This document shows, piece after piece, positions 1 through 60,892 of a stretch of 64,000 bases of DNA (position 1 is its first letter; every line of letters starts with the position of its first letter). Origin of the DNA: Anarhynchus alexandrinus. Taxonomy: Eukaryota > Chordata > Aves > Charadriiformes > Charadriidae. Position numbers and translations under genes: made by a program. Where the stretch lies: the NCBI GenBank assembly GCA_008711295.1, contig VUYV01000120.1, positions 46,628 to 110,627 on the forward strand. Reading direction: 5' to 3'. The notes beneath the pieces are model-generated. The model saw only the letters and a program-made list of their open reading frames with translations. It was not told where the DNA came from and searched no databases.

Positions 1-1102
1 AACATTCAGGGAATTTAACAGAACAGCTAATTTTACGTGAAGGTGAAAACAGACAGAAGATAGACAAGGGGCGGCTGAGCATTTTCAGATTCATAACTGA
101 GCAGTTAAGACTCATTTTAGAAGTCTAAATTATTTTTAGATCTGGCCCCAGCTCATTGAGAAAACGTTTACCCACAGCTGAAATGTATCAGAGATGACTA
201 CTTTCAGTTTAATAAAGCATTTCTGTGGGTTTTACTGTAAATTATCAGAGACAAGATTTTGTTTATGACCTTGTTAAGACTATTTTCCTAAAATATGTAT
301 TTAAGTAAAAAAAAAAAACACATTAGTCACAAATGGTCCTTGGGGAAGAAGATTGCTCAAACTGAAGAATAAAGATGTATCATAATTTCTATGCTAAATG
401 TACTTTATAGTATACTGGTCAAGCTTGTATGGACCTGCCATGAGAAAGACAAACTCACAGCCACACATATATTTATTTTGAAATCCTGCCTGTGTGTTCT
501 TCTTTTGAGATCACTTGCAGTACTAGAGTAGAAACATAACTTCCAGAACTACATTAGGTCATATAATTTATCCCGTGTCTTCCTCTGAGTATGCAACACA
601 TTTCTCTCAGTAAACCTTTCTTTAGTTAAGATATTCATACAGCTGTAGACTTTTAGGGAAGTCAGGACTAAAAATGTCCAACTTACTTGAAACCAAAAAT
701 AGCTATATTTTTGAGAATACATGTTTATTATTAGGACATGCAGTAGTTTCACATCTAGTGAAACCCCTCAGTAAAGAAGTGGAGCGAACCACTAATAAAA
801 ACCAATAAATGATCAATAACAAGCTCAGTAAGTCACTTATTTCATACATCTTGTACACGTGTGAAATACAATGCATCTTTCTGCTCATCATAGTCTGCAG
901 CAGGAGGTAGGAGTTTGACTATTCTCTTTTGAAATAAATACCCCCAGATAAGAGAATTACTTCAAGAATCTGTAAGTATTTCTGCTTACCAAACCTACAG
1001 TAATCCACTCCAATTGGAGCGGACTAGTCAGTACACAGAGTTCTTAATAATGAGACATCTATATAAGCTGGATCTTCAGAATGTAAATGAAAAAATATGT
1101 AC
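1..1102 (-). other. EFCAB11: EFCAB11 intron (partial), non-coding
   Basis: This stretch lies downstream, on the minus strand, of the splice donor that ends the recognisable EFCAB11 exon at 1103, so it should be the start of the following intron. I translated both strands and saw nothing resembling the later EF-hand exons. Short open frames (for example 549-752 and 703-891, minus) have no family features and are taken as chance. An A-run sits at about 309-320. The rest of EFCAB11 would lie left of the window. Confidence 0.6.
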
Positions 1103-1198
1103 CTTCGAGGGTTTATAACCAACAACATTATTACAGCAACTTTCAAGCCCTCTCTGCTTAAATAGCCTTTGCTGTCTTCATCACATGCTTCAAAAAAC
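1103..1198 (-). CDS. EFCAB11: EFCAB11 coding exon 2 (EF-hand domain protein 11), with an apparent 1-base deletion
   Basis: Read on the minus strand, this 96-base exon follows an AG acceptor (1199-1200, after a CTTTCTCT tract) and ends before a GT donor (1101-1102). Starting one base into the exon it encodes FFEACDEDSKGYLSRE and then a KVAVIML block. This matches the first EF-hand of vertebrate EFCAB11 (human has FKACDEDHKGYLSRED followed by a VVMLFGYKPSK segment). EFCAB11 is a small calcium-binding EF-hand protein of poorly known role. At about 1121 one T appears missing: the conserved FGYKPSK ending is encoded only after a shift of one base. Without that loss the exon would be 97 bases and would end on a codon boundary. 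Exon identity is strong. Whether the frameshift is real or a sequence error cannot be told from here. Confidence 0.82.
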
Positions 1199-2300
1199 CT
1201 AGAGAAAGAAAGTGATTTGCATTAAAAAACCAGTAAACCTGACCTAATATTTTTTTACTTTGAATAATGGTTATGGGAAGAATAAAATAGGAACTTGCTN
1301 ACAATAAACCTGACCTAATATTTTTTTTTTGAATAATGGTTATGGGAAGAATAAAATAGGAACTTGCTGAATAAACTACGCTATTTTAAAAAAAAACTAT
1401 CAAAGATTAGTCACATCCCTGTCAGAACTCTGTTATTTTTGTTAAAATAGAGTTTTCCTATTTCTACATTTTATGTGCTTATTATGAAAAGGCTTTTTGC
1501 AAACTTAGAATATAGAGTAAAAACTTCTAGAAAACAAATTACATTAAATTTGTTTCTGTAAGATCTTGACTTTTTTTCTTGAAAAATGCATCTTTAATTC
1601 TCTCAGTAAAGTCCCTATTTAGACAGGAACTATGAGAAAAGACTGGAATGCAAGCATAGTCAGAAGCCATCAAATTTTCTGAAGTACTTTTAGAAAACAA
1701 ATACAGTTTCCATAGTCTACTTAGACAAGAGATTATGCACATAACATATAAAAACATGCAACTTTCCAAAGAGCTTTTCCCACAGAAGACCTTCAGCAAG
1801 GGTTGATAATAAAGCATTCAGTTTCATAGTACTGAAGAATATATCCACAGATTGTTCCGGGAAGAAGCATTACATGCAGCTCTGCATTACAGTACTAATA
1901 AAATTACACAAACAAGTTGAAGCTTCATTAGTGGTTTCCTAGGTGTAGCTTGCTGATTTTATTGCATGCTGATAGAAGACACATTATTTGTCAACTGCCA
2001 TTAACAAGCTTGTAATAAATTAATGAGAACCAAATGCTAAGACAGTTCATTTTGGTAGACAGAGGAAGCTTTGATGTGGTCCACACTCTTACTTTGATTA
2101 ATTTTACACCTGTTTTCGTCCCACTCCATTCTGGAAGTCGTCACGCAGTTATCTCATTAGCGGGGCACTTCAGACACAGTAATTAACATCGGGCTGAATG
2201 AACGATTATGCAAATACTGCACCTGTCCTAAACAAATATTAAGGCCAAATAAAGACTTATTAGATTAATTCAGGTCGCTAAAACGTGACTTCTCAGCCGC
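1199..2300 (-). other. EFCAB11 first intron or upstream region, no exon recognised
   Basis: Between the EFCAB11 exon and the CpG island I found no further EFCAB11 coding exon. The expected first exon, which in human encodes a short leader ending near EHRKWVE, was looked for on the minus strand here and in the CpG island and was not recognised. It may have diverged or may use different sequence. The segment includes the duplicated block around N1300. From about 1870 to 2290 it is AT-rich with many TAAT and ATTA cores and one perfect octamer, ATGCAAAT, at 2208-2215. Confidence 0.5.
1234..1368. repeat. Direct duplication of about 65 bases flanking a single N
   Basis: The block 1234-1299 (starting TAAACCTGACCTAATATTTT and ending GGAACTTGCT) is repeated almost perfectly at 1305-1368. 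The only difference is in the T-run region (TTTTTTTACTT against TTTTTTTTTT). A single N at 1300 separates the copies. Near-identical copies abutting an N are typical of two contig ends that overlap but were joined without merging, so this is more likely an assembly artefact than a biological tandem repeat. Confidence 0.8.
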
Positions 2301-3200
2301 TTTAGCAGCTTGGAAAGACGCCACAGCTGCTCGACGCCCGTCCGCTCCCGAGAGGCCGGAGAAGCCCTTCAGGCACTACGGGGCACCAACGGGACGGACT
2401 CACCGCCCCTCGGGACCCCCACCCGCACCGCTGCGGCGGGGACGGCTCCCCTCAGGCCGCGGCGGCGCCCCGCGCCACAGGAGCCCACAAAGCTGGCGCG
2501 TGGCGGCGTCAGCGGGCCTCACGCTGCCGAGCGACTCGCGCGCCACCACGAGCGGCCACGAGCCGCTCGCAGCGCCGCCGCCGATTGGCTAAACCCAGAC
2601 GCGCGCCATTGGCTCGGGAGGAGGGGAGGGGCGGAGCGAGGGAAGGCGGGCTCTCGGTCGTCTCCGGTTCCCTTCAGGCTGCCGGCGCGCGGGCCGGGCG
2701 ATAGATACGGCCTAAAGGTGAGCCGCTGTTCTCTTGGAGTGGGAAGGGGCGGGCGCTGGCGGCTGGGTCGAGCGGCGGGGCGCGCGCGAGGTCCCGGTGC
2801 GGGCGGGAGCGAGCGGCCGCCCGGCTGCGGGGCGGCAGCGGCCATTGGGGCCCTGCCTCGCATCCCCTCAGCCGCCGGCGGCTGCCGCGCGCTGCCGCTG
2901 GCCCCGCCCCGCCCCGCCGCCTCCCCCGGCCGCGAGCTCCGCCCTCCTTGCGGGGCGGCGTGGAAAGGCGGCGGGAGCAGCGGTCCCGTCCGCGCGTTCC
3001 TCGGCGGTCGGAGCGGCGGCGGTCAGGTCTCCTGCCGCCCTCGGTTGAGGGGAGAGGCGCAGCTGAGGGCCTCGCCGGAGGTATGGAGGTGGGGGGCGGC
3101 GGAGGGAGGCTATGGTCCCGCAGAGGCAGCCGGGAAGAGCGGCCGTTGCTCGGCTCCGCGCTCCCGTGTCTCCTCGGCAGAGCGCGCTAGACCCCTAAGC
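2300..3200. promoter_or_regulatory. CpG island, probable bidirectional EFCAB11/TDP1 promoter
   Basis: Composition changes sharply from AT-rich flanks to dense G+C with many CpGs. Inverted CCAAT boxes (ATTGG) lie at 2584-2588, 2608-2612 and 2844-2848. GC boxes lie at 2628-2634 (GGGGCGG), 2746-2754 and, on the other strand, about 2901-2916. No TATA box is evident. The island lies between the leftward EFCAB11 exon and the rightward TDP1 coding region, so it most simply drives both genes. The pair of CCAAT boxes 24 bp apart suits NF-Y-driven bidirectional promoters. Transcription start sites cannot be placed from sequence alone. Open frames through the island (such as 2310-3254, plus) reflect lack of AT-rich stop codons, not genes. 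Confidence 0.8.
2600..2717 (+). other. TDP1: Candidate TDP1 5' untranslated first exon (start uncertain)
   Basis: A strong splice donor, CTAAAG|GTGAGC, has its GT at 2718-2719, just downstream of the CCAAT and GC boxes. It could end a non-coding TDP1 first exon spliced to the acceptor at 3552-3553. A second usable donor, CCGGAG|GTATGG, with GT at 3081-3082, could define an alternative or longer first exon. Which is used, and where transcription starts, is inference. Confidence 0.4.
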
Positions 3201-3553
3201 GCTAGGGTCGGTATAAGAAATAGCTGTATGATGCAAATTACTCTTTCCTTTTGAAATGCATTCTTGTTCGTGCCCCAATCCTCGCCGACTTCCCATGCGC
3301 AATTTTCCACGTTCGTTGCTTCCTACTTGGTGGTTGCTCTCCTTGCACGTGTTTCTTTGTCTCCTGGGCACAGAAACAAATAAGCTTTGTGCGCTATGAA
3401 ATTTTTCCAAGTCAGAAGTTGCATGGGGATTCTGCCAAATAAAAAAAAAATCCAAAGCTCCCTAGTAATAAGTAAATTGAAACTAGGAAGGAAAATAGAC
3501 TTGAGCATAGCAAAAATGCACAAATTTTTTTTGGTGTTTTTTTTAATCTCTAG
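2718..3553 (+). other. TDP1: TDP1 5' intron (leader intron)
   Basis: This lies between the candidate non-coding first exon and the acceptor TTTAATCTCTAG at 3542-3553. The last part, from 3387, stays open in the TDP1 frame with ATGs at 3387 and 3396. A retained-intron transcript could therefore encode a 57-residue N-terminal extension. This has no counterpart in known TDP1 proteins and is not called as coding. Confidence 0.55.
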
Positions 3554-3557
3554 GAAC

Positions 3558-54497
<50,940 letters not shown>

Positions 54498-54890
54498 GTG
54501 TTACCAGTGTTCTGTGATGTTTCACCTACTGACACTGAGCCTGCCACACTAGTTGCAAGATTGCTTATTTCTGTCTTTTAAGCTACAATGACTAATTTGT
54601 TGTTGTTGTTGAAAGAACCATTAAAATGTTTGTAATGGGGAGATCCTTGGAGAATCTGTAACTGCATTTTTAAATACTTTTTTATATGCTTTTTCCTTAC
54701 TGTGGTTCCTAATACACTCTTCAAGGTTAAAACAAGTGTAGACTGTTCTCAGAGATTCTCTCTGCATTTTTAGCTGTAATAAATTTAAGATTTACTGTTT
54801 TGTGAGACTGTCAATTGGCCTCAGTGGTTGGAATAAAAGTTACTGTATGTAAAATTTAAATAAAAATAAAGTCAATCTTGTTTGTACATC
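54498..54890 (+). other. TDP1: TDP1 3' untranslated region (end approximate)
   Basis: AT-rich sequence after the TGA, leading to clustered polyadenylation hexamers. It includes a GTT run at 54598-54610. The end is placed 15-25 bases after the last hexamer, by rule, since no transcript data are available. Confidence 0.7.
54859..54870 (+). terminator. TDP1: TDP1 polyadenylation signals
   Basis: Two abutting AATAAA hexamers (54859-54864 and 54865-54870) are followed by a T/GT-rich stretch, CTTGTTTGTACATCCTTTG. Further hexamers lie upstream at 54778-54783 and 54832-54837, so shorter alternative ends are possible. Confidence 0.8.
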
Positions 54891-55223
54891 CTTTGTTCCA
54901 TCTTCTACTAAGTGTGTACATTTCAAACTGGATTGGACCTTTGCTTTGCAATTATCGCCTCTAATGCAAGCTCTAATATTTGCTGGTTTGGCTTCATGCG
55001 GTATTTGGCTTCTTGTCAGTTATTTCCTAGCCCTCTTTTTTTTTTCCCCTAGCAGACATCCAGGTCCTGTCCAAAGCACTAAATTGAAGTGGATGGCCTT
55101 CGGTGCAGAAGAGTAGTCTTAAATAGTGCTATGGGATGTATGAACAACTGGTCCTGCAGCCTGGAAATCTTGTAATATAGTGTGGTACTTCATTCCCCAC
55201 TATACTACACAGGGACGTGATTT

Positions 55224-55560
55224 GAGACGGCCAGCATGGCTTCACCAAGGGCAAGTCCTGCCTGACCAACCTTGTGGCCTTCTATGATGGAGTGACTACA
55301 TCAGTGGATAAAGGAAGAGCTACAGATGTAGATCTGGACTTCTGTAAGGCCTTTGACATGGTTCCCCACAACATCATTGTCTCTAAACTGGAGAGATGTG
55401 GATTTAATGCATGAGGAATTGGTTGGATAGTCACATCCAGAGGGTAATGGTCAATGGCTCAATGACCAGATGGAGATCAGTGATAAGTGGTGTCCCTCAA
55501 GGGTCCATACCGGGACCAGTACTGTTCAATATCTTCATCAGTGACATAGACAGTGACATC
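55224..55560 (+). mobile_element. CR1 LINE internal fragment (reverse-transcriptase core)
   Basis: Plus-strand homology covers the middle of the CR1 reverse transcriptase. It has [23 protein letters not shown] sequence, the [14 protein letters not shown] block, then [20 protein letters not shown] and [18 protein letters not shown] (frame 55411-55596). It stops before the FADD box, and neither CR1 end is present. A stop codon interrupts the frame just before MRNWLD. Confidence 0.87.
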
Positions 55561-56901
55561 TTTCATACCCGTTCCCTTTTGTTTTACCCCCTCTAGTTAA
55601 ATTAAAGTTCTGTGGTGCAGTTATGAGATGGTGTTTCAAATTAAAAAGGTTATGACTTTCAGTTATTCTTGGGGAAATTATTGCACAGTCTCTATTCAAA
55701 GGGTAAATGGAGTTGGGTAGTGGAATAGCCTTGCCTATAACAGAGAAATGTTACACTCAACTCTTCACAGCGAGTACCAGGAACCTAGGTATTTAGGTCA
55801 CTCATTTCTTAGCTCGTGTTGGCAATTTAGAGGCCCGGTAATCATTATTATTGCTTTATCTGGTTTTGAGAACTTTGCAAATACTGTGAGCCAAGTACGA
55901 GTCAGAGTGCTGCTGGGGCGTCCACACAACAAACAGGAAGATTGCTTTCTGCTTTCTACATTCTCTCGATTCTGTATGCAAAATCTTTGTACTACATGCA
56001 GAAACTGTTCAATTCTATGCCTGATGAGCCTGAAAAGACGGATCAGGGAAAGTGACATGAAAATGGAGCAGTGTGCTCTGAAAACAAAGATAACTTCATA
56101 ACCATTGGGATCCTTTTTAAGAGAGTATGATCTCATTTTAATTATTTTCATTCTGTGGGAATTAGAGAAGTTCTGAGTAGAAAGATGTCTTCTTATGAGG
56201 AAAGCTTTAAGACTTCTAAAAGGTTGACTAACAATATCGTGAATTTGTGAAGAACGCTACAATTTATTAATGCTGCTTATGTGAGCATTTCTATTTTTGG
56301 CTTAGAGTGGTTTGACTGGCTCCGAGGCATTCCTGGTTAAATTCCAGCTGGAATTTTTCGTTTTCCAGGAACTTGGTATGATTTAACCTAAGCTCTCCAG
56401 GGCTCAGATTAACACACTGTCAGAAGATCATTCCAAAGTCCGTCAGTGGGAACAAATAAACGAAGTGATCAGTTCTACTAGGAAAACTCTGTAAAGCTTT
56501 CCAACACAGAGCTGTGACCCAAAGCAGCTTGGGCTGTGGCACAGGCATGGCACTGAGGCACTGCTGGGTGGCAGAGGTGGGGCAAGAGTGAAGGCTGCGG
56601 GCTTGGTCTGCTGGACAGTATGGGGTGTGAGGCAAACTAGGGGTTCAAATAAAGGTTGAGTTTGGTTGAAACAGAGATGCATCTAGTTCTGGTTTAACTT
56701 CTGCTCTTCCAGAATGGTAAGGAAAACTTGTTTTGAAGAAACTGTCCAATAATAACTGAAGATCCAGGGTGGCAACAGTCTCTGGTGGTCAGTCCTACGC
56801 AACCCAAACACAGCTGGTCTGTGTGACATATTAGAGCTGGCCGGAAGGCTCTTGACAAAACCTTTGGCCAGAAAATGCTGCTTAATTGCAATTTTCTAGA
56901 T

Positions 56902-57060
56902 ATAGAATCATAGAATAGTTTAGGTTGGAAGGGACCTTCAAGACCATCTAGTTCCAACCCCCCTGCCATGGGCAGGGACACCTCCCACTAGACCAGATTG
57001 CTCAAAGCCCCATCCAGCCTGGCCTTGAACACCTCCAGGGATATGCAGCCTCTCAGGTGC
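56902..57060 (-). mobile_element. CR1 LINE 3' fragment, short
   Basis: The tail TATAGAATCATAGAATAG and the GGTTGGAAGGGACCTTCAAG core are followed by about 110 bases of the 3' end (CCCCTGCCATGGGCAGGGAC and the block ACACCTCCAGGGAT), then homology is lost. It is related to the copies at 36318 and 59688. Confidence 0.88.
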
Positions 57061-59391
57061 CAAGACAGACATAAGAACACTTCTTCACTGTCAGAATAAA
57101 TTTTTAAAATTTCTCTTGTGCAGTACATTTTGAAATTCCATTTTCTTGATAATTTCTTGTTTCATGTCTTTTTTTTCCATAATTTTCCTGTTTTTACTCC
57201 CGTTTCACTTAATTCTGGTAAGTAGTTGACCTGTGTAAAATAATTTTTATCTAGAAGATCAGTGGATTCTAGAATTCTCTTTGAGAAAAAAGTAGGGGCC
57301 CTAACATTTGGAAAGTGAAACTATGAATAAAGAGAAGGAGAAAACAACTTAGCCCAACCCACAGCAGAATATCTGACATATGAAACTGGATTTGACTCTG
57401 GGTTCTTTGGTTAAAGTGATATTTAGGTCTGAAACTCGTGTGCTGCTTTATTTTTAAAAGGTAGTCCAAATTAAAAAAAAATTATAAAAAAGGGGGGGGG
57501 GAAGGGAAGGCAATAGGATTGTCTGTAGAAGTAATTGTTATTCAAAACATTTTTTTTACTCAGTAAACTGCTGATTGATTTCTCTTGCTGCTGCTGAGAA
57601 TGAATCTGTTCTGCTGCCACTTCAAAATTAAGTGCTTTCCATTATAACAACCATGTAAGAATTAATGCATATCAATCCATGCTGGTGCAAATAATGTGCA
57701 CACATTTCTGCAGTGCTGCTAATTAGATTGTAAAGAAGGAAGTAATGCATTTTTCTGTACCTGAATGGCTAAAACAATTTGATCAAGCCCTAGCCAATTT
57801 TAATGGCTACTGCAATAGGGGCTGTTTTGTAAAAGCTCGACTGATTCTTAACCCCCAGCTGCACAAGGTCCCATACTGGTGTTATAAACCACCCATCAGA
57901 GAGGTCACAGGATGGAAGGGAAGTAAGCTGCAGAGCTGCTGTACGCCCTGCAGAAGGAGAGATCAAGGTGGGTGACTGGAAATTTGGCTTCACAATGGCA
58001 CTTCGGTATTTGGCTGTGTTGCTGTAGCCACTCACATAATGGGGTAATACCAGTTTACTCCCTCCTGGGACAAGGAAGGAAAATAAGTGGTTGCATGTGA
58101 TTCTGAAAAGATTAAATCTTCTGTCTAGGGCACCATAACATTGTGTATTTTCTTAGTGGAGTCATGCTAAAGCAATGATCTAATTTTGGTCTGTTCAAGA
58201 CCATGATACAGTGATCTATCTAGAGTTGTTTCACCGCACTTGAGACTAAATCCAGCATCACAGAAGGTAAAAACGTGTAAAGGTACCATGTGTTTTGTCC
58301 ATGCTAGGTGTGCATACAAGCAACAAGACTATAGCTGTCTCATTTGGTGGCTTTCCTAAATCCGTCAATGTGCTTTTGCAGCAATTATTGATGTGTTAAT
58401 TCCTTGTACTTTCTTCTGCTAAGGCTTTCTATGGTTTTGATATTCCAGCCTGTCTTCCAGTAAACAAATATGAACAAAGTGACAGAAATAACTGCACACA
58501 AAAATTCAGGTAAATAAAAATTAATAAATAGAGATCAATACCAAGAAGTAAATATTGAGATCAGTAAATTAATGTAATAGATAGTCACTGTGACATTCTC
58601 TGGCTAGCCAATGTGTGTATTTGAAAAAGTTTGAATGGACATGTAATGTTCTGCAGTGCTTTCAAGGTATTGCGACCCTGTTGTACTAATCAGAGTAAAA
58701 TGTTCATCCTTTAGTTGAAAGTATTTTCCATTGCTTAGAATGGAGGAATGTGAGAGGGCTCCTGGATTTTTTTGCTAACTCTTTTCCTGACTCCAATCTG
58801 ATGTTGATTCATTGATTCGTGTGTCTCTTCTTCCTTAACATAACAAACCACTATGGCACACAGTTCTAGCACCAATGTAAACAGCATTAACAAACAAAAA
58901 ACTGTGCTCTGAATTGTGGTGGTTTGTTATGCAGTTTGGAAAACTAAGCTATCAACCCAACCTTGTTTTTCTTACCTGTTGAAATGCTGGAAGATAAACA
59001 GCATGCAAATGCAAAGTGGCTTCCAAAAGGGGAAGTTGTTCTTGAGCACTGCTCTTGAGGAGTCCCTTGTAGGGACTTTTAAGCCCTGTCTATCTGTCTC
59101 ACTTTCCCAATTGTAAAACTTAATTTGAAAATATCTTCAAATAAAAATACCCCTATGGGGTATTCTCTAAGTATAAATGAAATATTGTCTTCCCCAAGAA
59201 GACTGGAATGCACTTATCTTTATCAGCCACCCTTTAGTAACTGATGTGGAAGAGATGGAAAAAGTTTTCACATTTCTCATTCCTGAAAATCTCTTTTATA
59301 CAGCCAGGTTTAGTCGTCTTTACTGCTATCTGTCTTCTGCTTTGTGAAGGATGACTACACTAGATAAAAGCAAGAAGCAACATTCCAACCG

Positions 59392-60892
59392 AATATGAGC
59401 CAGCAGTGTGCCCAGGTGGCCAAGAAGGTCCATAGCATCCTGGCCTGTATTAGAAACAGTGTGGCCAGCAGGACTAGGGAAGTAACCGTCCCTTTGTACT
59501 CGGCACTGGTGAGGCCCCACCCTGAGTACTGTGTTCTGTTTTGGGCCCCTCACTACAAGAAAGATATTGAGATGCTGGAGCGAGTCCAGAGAAGGGCAGC
59601 AAAGCTGGTGAAGGGTCTAGAGAACAAATCCTGTGAGGAACAGCTGAGGGAACTGGGGTTGTTTAACCTTGAGAAAAGGAGGCTGAGAAACATAGAATCA
59701 TAGAATGGTTTAGGTTGGAAAGGACCTTGAAGATCATTGAGTTCCAACCCCTCTGCCATAGGAAGGGACACGTCCCACTAGACCAGGTTGCCCAAGGCCA
59801 CATCCAGCCTGGCCTTGAACACCTCCAGGGATGGGGCCTCAACAACCTCTCTGGGCAACCTGTTCCAGTGTCTTACCACCCTCAAAGTGAAAAACTTCTT
59901 CCTAATGTTCAATCTAAACCTGCCCTCTTCCAGTTTAAAGCCATTCCCCGTTGTCCTATCACTACATGCCCTAGTAAAAAGTCCTTCCCCAGCTCTCCTG
60001 TAGGCCCCCTTTAGGTACTGGAAGGCTGCAATAAGATCTCCCCGGAGCCTTCTCTGCTCCAGGCTGAACAGCCCCAACTCTCTCAGCCTCTCCTCATAGG
60101 AGAGGTGCTCCAGCCCTCGGATCATCCTCGTGGCTCTCCTCTGGACGTGCTTCAGCAGGTCCATGTCCTTCTTATGTTGGGGACTCCAGAGCTGGATGCA
60201 GTACTCCAGGTGGGGTCTCATGAGAGTTGAGTGGAGTGGAGGGGCAGAATCACCTCCCTCGCCCTGCTGGCCACACTTCTTTTGATGCAGCCCAGGATGC
60301 GGTTGGCCTTCTGGGCTGCGATGGCACATTGCTGGCTCATGTTGAGCTTCTTGTCTATCAGCACACCCAGGTCCTTCTCCTCAGGGCTGCTCTCCAGCCA
60401 TTCCCTGCCCAGCCTGTAATTGTGCTTGGGATTGCCCCGACCCAGATGTAAGACCTTGCACTTGGCCTTGTTGAAGTGCATGAGGTTGGCTTGGGCCCAC
60501 CTCTCCAGCCTGTCCAGGTCCCTCTGGATGGCACCCCTCCCTTCCGGAGACCTTATCGCCCTCTGAAAACCACCTGAAAGGAGGTTGTAGCAACATGGGG
60601 GTCGGTCTCTTCTCCCAGGTAACAAGTGATAGGATGAGAGGAAACGGCCTCAAGTTGCGCCAGGGGACGTTTAGATTGGATATTAGGAAAAATGTCTTCA
60701 CAGAAAGGGTTATCAGGTATCGGAACAGGCTGCCCAGGGAAGTGGTGGAGTTGCCATCCCTGGAGGTATTTAAAAGATAGGTAAATGTGGTGCTTAGGGA
60801 AGTGGTTCAGTGGTGGAGTTGGCAGTGCACGGTTAACAGTTGAACTCCATGATCTTAAAAGTCTTTTTCCAACCTAAATGATTCTATGATTC
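59392..60892 (+). mobile_element. CR1 LINE 3' part, split by a nested CR1
   Basis: The left part, 59392-59687, starts near ATATGAGCCAGCAGTGTGCC and encodes ORF2 C-terminal blocks ([32 protein letters not shown]). It breaks off after GGCTGAG. The right part, 60546-60892, resumes exactly with GGAGACCTTATCG and continues through [15 protein letters not shown] and [20 protein letters not shown] to the tail ATGATTCTATGATTCC. The two parts join without loss, so this was one plus-strand copy interrupted by the minus-strand insertion at 59688-60545. Confidence 0.92.
59688..60545 (-). mobile_element. CR1 LINE 3' part, inserted inside another CR1
   Basis: The tail is at the left (AAACATAGAATCATAGAATG and the GGTTGGAAAGGACC core). 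The open minus frame 59778-60329 (183 codons) and an overlapping frame, 60218-60625, cover the ORF2 C-terminus ([57 protein letters not shown] blocks). It is 5'-truncated at about 60545. Because it interrupts the plus-strand CR1, it must be the younger of the two. Confidence 0.93.

Noticed and set aside
2519..2863. Minus-strand open frame of 114 codons in the CpG island, as a possible EFCAB11 first exon
   Set aside because: Composition effect of GC-rich DNA. It shows none of the conserved EFCAB11 leader residues (EHRKW-like).
2310..3254. Plus-strand open frame of 314 codons
   Set aside because: It crosses the CpG island and is rich in Ala, Arg, Gly and Pro. Such frames arise because GC-rich DNA has few stops. 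No family motif is visible and it overlaps the promoter.
55748..56151. Overlapping 117-codon frames on both strands
   Set aside because: Neither shows family motifs, a promoter or splice support. Mirror-image open frames on both strands point to chance absence of stops.
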